This document shows positions 57,115 through 64,000 of a stretch of DNA of 64,000 nucleotides, in pieces. The position numbers and the translations under genes are program-made. The notes beneath the pieces are model-generated. The model was not told the DNA's origin and searched no databases. It saw nothing but the letters and a program-made list of their open reading frames with translations. The DNA is from Oreohelix idahoensis (Eukaryota; Mollusca; Gastropoda; Stylommatophora; Oreohelicidae), in NCBI GenBank assembly GCA_024509875.1, contig JAMPIV010008526.1:248001-312000 (forward strand), written 5' to 3'. Each line of letters begins with the position of its first letter. The stretch's first letter is position 1.

Positions 57115-59625
57115 TGTCACAATGACAGTACTCGAAATCCCCCTTCTTTTCTACTTCGTCGGCAAATTGTAACGCTTTCACGTTGATATTAAAGGCCTTC
57201 TGCAACATACACGCGTTTCCCAAACACACAATAAAATGTGATGCCTTTCTAAGAAAAACCTTGAAATATGCAAGTTGACCTAAATTTTAAATTCCATTCA
57301 TGTCTTTTTCTACACTATGTTACCAAAAACAAAAGACAGATGGACTAAAGGATAGCGAGAAGGGAGAGGCAGAAAGCCGAACACTAAACACGCGTCGCGC
57401 GATACACAAATGCTGCCATCACGCGTGTAAGACTACATGCACTAACTTTTTTTCAGACGGACAGTGATAAATTCACTACCCTTCCCAGAGTTAGGTTTTA
57501 AAATCTGAAAAACGCTTATTGGGGAAACCTGACATTCTACTGTTTTATGTCCGAAATCCTGACATTAGTCTGACAGTACAGCAGGACAGGTGGCGGTTCT
57601 CACATAAAAAATAAAACAACTACACGACTATCCTAGAAATTGCATATTTTGAACGCAGCCACTTAGCTCTTTTAAATTTGGATATTTGGGCTCCTTAGGG
57701 TTTGCTGACAAAGAATATGTACAACGTTATGCAAATATTCTAGGAATTAACAAGTTATAGCCAAAAATAAAATGATAGTGCTGTCAGACAACACCCAAAA
57801 TCAGAATCGCTCAGTGGTAGATTTTTTTTCACCACCATTGTACGGGAAATGGGCCACAAGTTACATTTGAACTGATTGGCTGGAATGATATGTAAGGCTA
57901 AACACGATTAGTCGGGCTATAAAGGCTATCCTTGGTTGTTAGGGGAGACGTAGGAAGTTAAAATTTTTTCAAACACTTGTCGAAACGTAGCTCCATTGGC
58001 TAGACTCGCTGATATACTCACTTAGGAGCGTTAGTTCGAGACCACTAGTGCAAATAAGCTTGATAAAGCAACAGTGCGTTGAAGCCAGCTCATATTTGTG
58101 TTAAATAAAAGCCTGGAACATAAGCAGATGGGAATTTGTGCCAGTATTTTGTGCCAGAATTCATTGCTAATCAACGTATCTGTGTTTGTTTCCATGAATT
58201 GTGGTAAGCTTGAAACATTCAGTATCTTTTAATGAAAATTGAATGTGAATTGTTAATTTATGCCTGTATATATGTGTAGTTCAGTAGCAAACATGATATA
58301 AAGCCTATAATGCTCCAGCCTGAACAGAAGGTGTCGGAGGAAAGTAAAACTGCATGGAATGGCCAAACAGTACACTGACACCTAGATTATTGATTAGACA
58401 GAAATAATGCTGGAAGTGCAGAGGCGTGGTAACCATTAAGGAGGTTAATGCTGGTATAAAGTATTTCAGATGAAGCTGACAGTTGGCCTAACGCTCTGAA
58501 CTCAATGTTTGTGATGTATTGTGCTCAGTGTAAAAAGAGAGTATAAATTAGTTATGAAGTAGAAGGTACATCCTTCTTGTTTTCAGGGACCGTGGTCTTG
58601 ATGGTATTGAGCAGCACCTGGTCAGAGCTTTGCTGAATCCAGAGTCGGACAGCATACTCCTTGGTCCATTTAGCTATCAGTGAGGTGTCTCCAGAGCCGA
58701 GGGGAGAGTCGAGCAGAGGAGTCTGTTCCTGCCGCCATCACGCCAGATAAGCTGATGTGGCCAGCTGAGCTCAAAATTATGTACCCCCAGCTTAAAATGA
58801 CCTTGTAAAAATAACATTAAGAGGGGAATTAAATTGTGTTAATATCAGGAACTGAGAACATCTCCAATAATAGTTCCCCTAAAGACAAACTGCCCAATGG
58901 GCTGAATTCCCCGTTAAACGGAAACACAGAATCTATTTTGTTGAAGTGATGGGAAATAAAACAGAGACAAATACCTTAAACGCCACAAGGCGTGATGGCC
59001 TCTGACTGCTTGGTCGGTCTTTGGCTAAGGACGGAAGAAGAAGAAAGACAAACTATTGAAGTCATGATGACAAATACCAACAGAGCTTGAACAAAACAAA
59101 ACCAGTATTACCTCATATTACTACTACACAACTGACACACATAGGATACTTTTAATAATATATGTCATTACAATATTCATATTGATAAATTCTGTACATA
59201 TAACTTGTAAGTAAAATTGATTGTGATTCCTGGTTCCCTTTGTAATTGAATCAGGACACATATTCATTCATAACAGCAATGAATACATATTGTTATTTGA
59301 AAAGTTATCAGTGACTCCTTTAAGTTATCCTTTAGAGTGTTATATGTATGTGAGTGTCACAGTGTTGTCAAGTGTGGTGGAATAAATTAAATTGTTTATC
59401 TGTCTGTTGTTGTTATGACTTACACTTCATCATACACATACCCTAGACATACAACGTAGTCATCACACTATTCCAGAATAATTCTGACTGAGATATATAT
59501 ATATGTGGCAGCAAGTAAGGTTATCTATAATACACTACTCTTATTAGATATAGATACCTTCACAGCTGATCTCAGTCAGTACACTAAGTCCCCTATAAAT
59601 ATTTATAACATCCCACTTCACCACA
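57115..59625 (+). repeat. G2 5' LTR
   Basis: 2511 bp, TGTCACAATG to TTCACCACA, inserted in LINE family A. It contains a short LINE B 3' end (58980-59047) absent from the solo LTR at 50232-52583. The bases after it are tatat then tggggtctcgctcttggg, a possible primer-binding site whose tRNA I cannot name. Confidence 0.85.
58980..59047 (+). mobile_element. LINE family B 3' tail in the G2 LTR
   Basis: aggcgtgatggcctctgact followed by the family's ctaaggacggaagaagaagaa end (compare 13960-14025). The corresponding stretch is missing from the solo G2 LTR. Confidence 0.75.
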
Positions 59626-59827
59626 TATATTGGGGTCTCGCTCTTGGGATTTTGAATCTTTCCCTATTATAAATATTGGGGGTAATTCACTTCAGGGAAT
59701 ATAAGAATTAAAAGGTATCCTTGGGTGGAATTAAATAAGGTTGAGCTCACGGTGCCTGTGTTGTCCATTAGATATATTTAGAGATTAAATTGTTGGTTAG
59801 ACATTGTATAAATTTACCTGATAGACA

Positions 59828-60904
59828 ATGGCGGACCTGGCCAAATTTCGATCTGCTGCTGTTCAGACTGCAAAAGAGTTAGGATTAGATGGGCAAGTTA
59901 TGGTTGCCTATGTTACTACGGAATGTGACAAATTTATTGAACGCGAAGAAAGAAGGTTTGAAGCCGAAAGAAAGTTAGAGGCTGAAAGGGAAATTAAGAA
60001 GTTACAATTTGAGGCTGAGGCTGAGACTAAGAGGTTGCAGATTGAGGCTGAGGCTAAGAAATTGGAAGCAGAAGAAAGAAGATTGGCTGCAGAAAGGGAA
60101 GACAAGAGATTAGCTGCAGAAAGGGAAGAGAAGAAATTAGCTGCAGAAAGGGAAGCAGAAGATAAGAGATTACAAAGGGAACATGAGTTACGACTAAGGG
60201 AGTTTGAGTTTCAAGGCCATGCTCCTGAAAATGGTGCCAGTCCCTTTGCCTCTGATGCTACGGTTACTCAGGGAGCCTCAACCTCAGCTATGAATTTTCA
60301 TTTAGATCATTTTGTTGAGAAAGACGATGATATAGAGAGCTACCTAAATAGGTATGAACTATTAGCTACCACGTATGGGTTAGAGAGAGAAAGGTGGAGC
60401 TTAAAGTTATCTCAGGGACTTCGTGGGGCAGCTTATGAAGTTTTTGCAAAAATGAGCAGAGGTGATCAGGAAAATTATGACATGCTAAAGCAGGCTCTTT
60501 TGTTAAGATATGAAAAGAATGCAGAATTCTATAGGAAAAAATTTAGGAATGCTAAACTACTGTCAGGTGAAACCTATCACCAGTTCTCTGCACGAATAGA
60601 GACATACTTGGAGAAATGGACTTCTCTGGGGAAAACCCAAGATCTTAAGGAAATGGTCCTTATAGAGCAACTAAGAGAGTCCATGGCTCCAGACCTGAGA
60701 AAGTTTCTCATGGAACAAGGTGCAGAGAGGCTGGGTGAGTTGCTAAATGTTGCTGAAAGGTATCAAGCAGCTCAAGCAGAGGTAACAGGTAATAAAAAGA
60801 AACAAGTGGATAACTTTAGGGCACCACAGAACTTTAATAAATTTGATCCTAGGGATCAAAATAAAGGTAAGCACCAATTTGATAGGCCACGGTATGAAAA
60901 ATAA
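59828..60904 (+). CDS. G2 Gag
   Basis: 358 residues from the ATG at 59828. Residues 1-35 are a short N-terminal domain (AKELGLDGQVMVAYVTTEC). Residues about 35-125 are a highly charged coiled coil of E/K/R-rich repeats. Residues about 150-325 are a capsid-like region (FHLDHFVEKDDDIESYLNRY, LSQGLRGAAYEVFAKM, RLGELLNVAERYQ) with the helical layout shared by Gmr1-like Gags and the vertebrate SCAN domain. The frame stops at 60904 within an A-rich stretch, just before the zinc knuckle, which lies in the +1 frame. Gag would assemble the particle and package element RNA. Confidence 0.85.
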   Translation: MADLAKFRSAAVQTAKELGLDGQVMVAYVTTECDKFIEREERRFEAERKLEAEREIKKLQFEAEAETKRLQIEAEAKKLEAEERRLAAEREDKRLAAEREEKKLAAEREAEDKRLQREHELRLREFEFQGHAPENGASPFASDATVTQGASTSAMNFHLDHFVEKDDDIESYLNRYELLATTYGLERERWSLKLSQGLRGAAYEVFAKMSRGDQENYDMLKQALLLRYEKNAEFYRKKFRNAKLLSGETYHQFSARIETYLEKWTSLGKTQDLKEMVLIEQLRESMAPDLRKFLMEQGAERLGELLNVAERYQAAQAEVTGNKKKQVDNFRAPQNFNKFDPRDQNKGKHQFDRPRYEK

Positions 60905-61082
60905 AAATAAAACCCCACAATTCGATGAAAGGAAATATGATGAAAGAAAATCTTTCAACCAAGGAAAAAGGTGGTGTAAAAATTGTAAGATGAACAATCA
61001 TGACACTGACCATTGTAGAAGGAAACCTCCTCATTTTGCTGCTATGACATCGGGGAAAAAGGAAAAAAAAGGGCAAACCTGA
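60890..61082 (+). CDS. G2 Gag zinc-knuckle segment (+1 frame)
   Basis: Continues Gag in another frame: CKNCKMNNHDTDHC fits CX2CX4HX4C. It ends at a TGA after an A8 run (KKEKKGQT). Either a single-base indel separates it from Gag, or Gag is naturally made by frameshifting. The A-rich junctions favour an indel. Confidence 0.7.
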
Positions 61083-61083
61083 A

Positions 61084-63846
61084 GAATTACAGGAACCATA
61101 CCACCCCCCAGTGTGTGAAGATGTCATCTGTAATGGTGTCACTATAAGATGTTTATATGATACCGGTTTAGATTACGATTCCGTTGTGATTTCTCACCTG
61201 GTGCAGGCCGATCAATACACCACAGAAACAGTGGAGATTCAAACTGCAACCAAGGATGTAGCTACCATGACACTTCCCGTCGCCCGAATAAAAGTGAAAA
61301 CGCGATATGTGGAAGGAATCATAAAAGCAGCAGTGATAAATGAGCCAATCTACCCTCTGATATTGGGGTGTAGATATGTCTTCTTGGGGAATCCCAAGAG
61401 ACCTGTGATATTGGCAACAGTGCAGACCAGATCACAGTCAAACAAGGAGGAGGATAATCCAATAAATACTCATCCAGATGAGATGAGGAAGGCACAGGCT
61501 GAGGACAAAACACTCAAGCCATGTTTCAAGAAGTTGCCCAAATCTCATACACCTCCAGGCAAGGGAGAGTTTTATATGAAGAACAAACTGATATATAGGA
61601 AGGCTGGATCTGAATCCAATGGTCACGGACAGCTGGTCCTTCCCACTTCATATAGGACTAAAGTGTTGGAACTAGGGCATGCGATTCCCTTCAGTGGTCA
61701 TATGGGAATCAGCGCAACAGGACAGCGAATAGCTTGTCACTATTTCTGGCCAGGAATAACTGAAGATATCAAACGATATGTAAAATCCTGTCCAGAGTGC
61801 CAACGAGTAGCACCTAAACATTGGACTGCACCAGCAACTCTGGGGGAAATGCCCATAGTGGGAACACCCTTTGAGAGAGTTGCCGTGGATCTTGTGGGAC
61901 CTCTCACCCGAACCAAGAGAAGGAACAGCTACATTCTGACTCTGGTGGACACTTGTTCTATGTGGGGAGAGGCAGTAGCCCTGTCATCGATTGATTCTAA
62001 ACATGTGGCAGAGGCATTGCTCACAATTTTCACAAGGTTAGGCTTTCCCAATCAAATCTTGACTGATAATGGCTCTCAGTTCAAGGGGAAACTAACTGAA
62101 GAAGTTTTCAGGATCTTCCAGGCCAAACACTTCCATTGTAGTGTGTATCATCCCCAAGGGAACGGCCAAGTGGAAAGATTTAACGGAACATTGATGTCGA
62201 TCCTGAGAAAGTTGGCACACGAAAAACCAGATACATGGGACCAGTACCTGCACGCCGCCCTCTTTGCTTATCGGGAGGTACCCCATAGTTCAACCGGTAT
62301 GGCCCCGGCAACATTATTGTTTGGAAGGCCAATAAAAGGTCCACTTGAAGCTTTGTTAAGAACGTGGACTGATGAAAAGGCAGAGGAAAACATTACATCT
62401 TCATACCAATATGTGAATGAGCTGACCACTCGTTTGAAAACTGGCTGGAAACTTGCCAATGAAAATTTAAAACAAGCCAGGAAGAAACATGCTGCCTATT
62501 ATAACAGGAAGGCGAAAGACAGAGATTTGGCTGTGGGAGAGAAGGTACTGCTTCTTTTGCCCGGGAGTCAGAATAAGTTACAAATTGGATGGCAGGGTCC
62601 ATATACAGTTTTAGAGAAGGTATCTAGAACAAATTATAAGATAGATAAGAAGGGGAAAGAAAAAATCTATCATGTGAATCTCCTGAAGAAATATTTGGAA
62701 AGAGAACATCAGGAAGAGACACACTTGTTGACCTTGTCCATCGCCATGGAGATGAAAAAGGAACCACTTTCATCATTTGAATATCCATTACACCCCTGTG
62801 AGACAGCAGCACAGGTAAAAATCAGTACACATTTAACGAAAACTCAGAAAGAGAGAGTGCAACAGGTTCTAAATAATCATGCAGAGGTGTTAACAGACCG
62901 ACCAGGGCATACAAACCTATTGGAATATGATATGAAACTGATAGACCCCACACCTGTCTGTATGAAACCATATTCGATTCCGTTTGCTAAGGAGAAAGCT
63001 TTGAAGGAAGAGATAGACTATCTGTTGAAGGAAGGAATTATTTCGCACAGTGAATCCTCATATAGTTCCGGTGTGGTACTCTTAAGGAAGCCCTCTGGAG
63101 AACATAGACTCTGTATAGATTACAGGAGACTGAATGCTATTACAGAAGGACAGGTGGATCCATTGCCGGATACAAATCAGCTGTTTGCCAGACTAAATAA
63201 AGCTAAATATTTCTCAAAAGTGGATTTGAGTAAAGGATACTATCAGATTCCAGTAAAGCCTGAGGTTAGACCCTACCTAGCTTTTAGTACCTCAGAAGGA
63301 CACTATGAGTTTAATAGATTGCCATTTGGATTGAAGAATGCGCCTAGTGTCTTCTCTAGAATGATGAGAAAATTATTGGACCCTCTGAATAATCCATGTA
63401 TAACAAATTTCATGGATGATATCCTGATAGCCACAGAAACATTTGAGGAACACATTGACTCTCTGAACATGCTGTTTAATCGACTTAGGGAGGCAAATTT
63501 AACAGCCCGACCCACCAAATGTTGCGTTGGATGTAAAGAATTGGAATTTTTGGGACACACAGTTTATCAGGGAAACATGACCCCTGACCCAAAGAATTTA
63601 GAGAAACTACAGAAAGCCCCGAGACCACAAACCAAGAAGGACGTGAGATCCTTTGTCTCATTATGTGGTTTCTACCAGAAGTATATCAGGAACTTTAATT
63701 CCATATGTGCACCGTTAACTGATTTGACACGTAAAGGACATCCAGATCGCATTACATGGACCCCACAATGTGAAATGGCTTACCAAGAATTGAAGGAAAA
63801 GCTCACAAGTAAACCTATTTTGAAATTACCTGACTTAAGTCAGGTA
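61084..63846 (+). CDS. G2 Pol: protease, integrase, reverse transcriptase
   Basis: Numbered from 61111 (920 residues; that codon is GTG, so pol is probably made as a fusion and the frame opens at about 61084). Protease DTG at 17-19. Integrase zinc site H190, H197, C227, C230; catalytic D260 (VAVDLVGPL), D319 (LTDNGSQ), E355 (GQVERFNG). Then a basic C-terminal integrase tail and GPYTVLEKVS. RT: LLKEGIISHSES, LCIDYRRLNA, FSKVDLSKGYYQIP (D705), LPFGLKNAPSVF, catalytic FMDD at 767-770, FLGHTVYQGN. All catalytic residues of IN and RT are present. The order PR-IN-RT-RH is the Gmr1 type. One extra A at 63847 throws the frame before RNase H. Confidence 0.9.
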
Positions 63847-63847
63847 A

Positions 63848-64000
63848 TTCATAGTAAGGACGGATGCAAGTAATATTGGGTTAGGTGCAACTCTACTACA
63901 GAAATCAGATGCATTGGATGGGGAATTAAGCCCAGTGGCATATGCTAGCAGAAAGTTGAATAAAGCTGAAATCAATTACTCAACTAGCGAAAAAGAATGT
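63848..64000 (+). CDS. G2 RNase H, start only (frame-shifted from pol)
   Basis: After the one-base shift the frame reads [16 protein letters not shown], then [19 protein letters not shown] and EKEC, the first Asp (TDAS) and Glu regions of gypsy RNase H. It is cut by the window edge. Confidence 0.85.

Larger units (their letters stand above)
57115..64000 (+). mobile_element. Gmr1-like Ty3/gypsy element G2 (5' LTR to RNase H, runs off window)
   Basis: 5' LTR 57115-59625, leader to 59827, gag 59828-60904, zinc-knuckle segment 60890-61082, pol from about 61084. Integrase comes before RT, as in G1. The 3' LTR and end lie beyond 64000, so the TSD cannot be tested. Frame breaks at 60890-60905, 61070-61085 and 63847 suggest a recently dead or sequencing-affected copy. 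Confidence 0.9.

Noticed and set aside
61060..61090. Programmed -1 slip at the A8 run before G2 pol
   Set aside because: From the zinc-knuckle frame pol is in +1, not -1, so the classic -1 slippery-site model does not fit there.

Overview
The window looks like animal (metazoan invertebrate) nuclear DNA. It is AT-rich and almost entirely built from transposable elements and minisatellites. Non-LTR retrotransposons of RTE-like type, tRNA-derived SINEs, Gmr1-like Ty3/gypsy elements and hAT-type MITEs together fit a lophotrochozoan, most likely a mollusc; that taxon is an inference. Only one convincing host-gene piece was found: the first coding exon of a proline dehydrogenase (33135-33665, +).

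Layout. 1-8935: a minisatellite interrupted by a solo LTR (469-2041, TSD GTTCC) and by a complete minus-strand LTR retrotransposon (2156-7982, TSD GTAC). The only gene of that retrotransposon is a Gag-like protein carrying a LIN28-like cold-shock domain plus two CCHC knuckles. 9088-19600: a mosaic of decayed LINE fragments (at least four families, called A-E here), SINEs (S1-S3), minisatellites and a mariner-like MITE. 19982-20281: a PIF1-like helicase remnant. 20311-30218: complete minus-strand Gmr1-like gypsy element G1 (TSD TATGT), with integrase ahead of RT, a LINE inserted in gag, and the RT catalytic box deleted. 30251-33138: a foldback MITE and hAT MITEs. 33135-33665: PRODH exon. 34004-35677: an ORF1-only non-LTR element with a 13-bp TSD.

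35975-37110: a LINE split by a hAT MITE. 37130-43480: a four-level nest (minisatellite, solo LTR X, solo LTR H, ORF1-only LINE), every level proven by a target-site duplication. 43790-49520: SINEs, a double 24-bp minisatellite, MITEs and two 40-bp LINE tails. 50100-55215: a 42-bp minisatellite broken by an inverted solo LTR of family G2 and an S1 SINE. 55370-57114: LINE fragments. 57115-64000: the 5' LTR, gag and pol of a second Gmr1-like gypsy element (G2, +), running off the window.

How parts relate. The LIN28-Gag element has no pol, so it would need enzymes from another LTR element. The ORF1-only element would likewise need a LINE ORF2 in trans. The two most unusual things here are the LIN28-like module inside a retrotransposon Gag, and a pair of histone-type stem-loops at the 3' end of the ORF1-only element.
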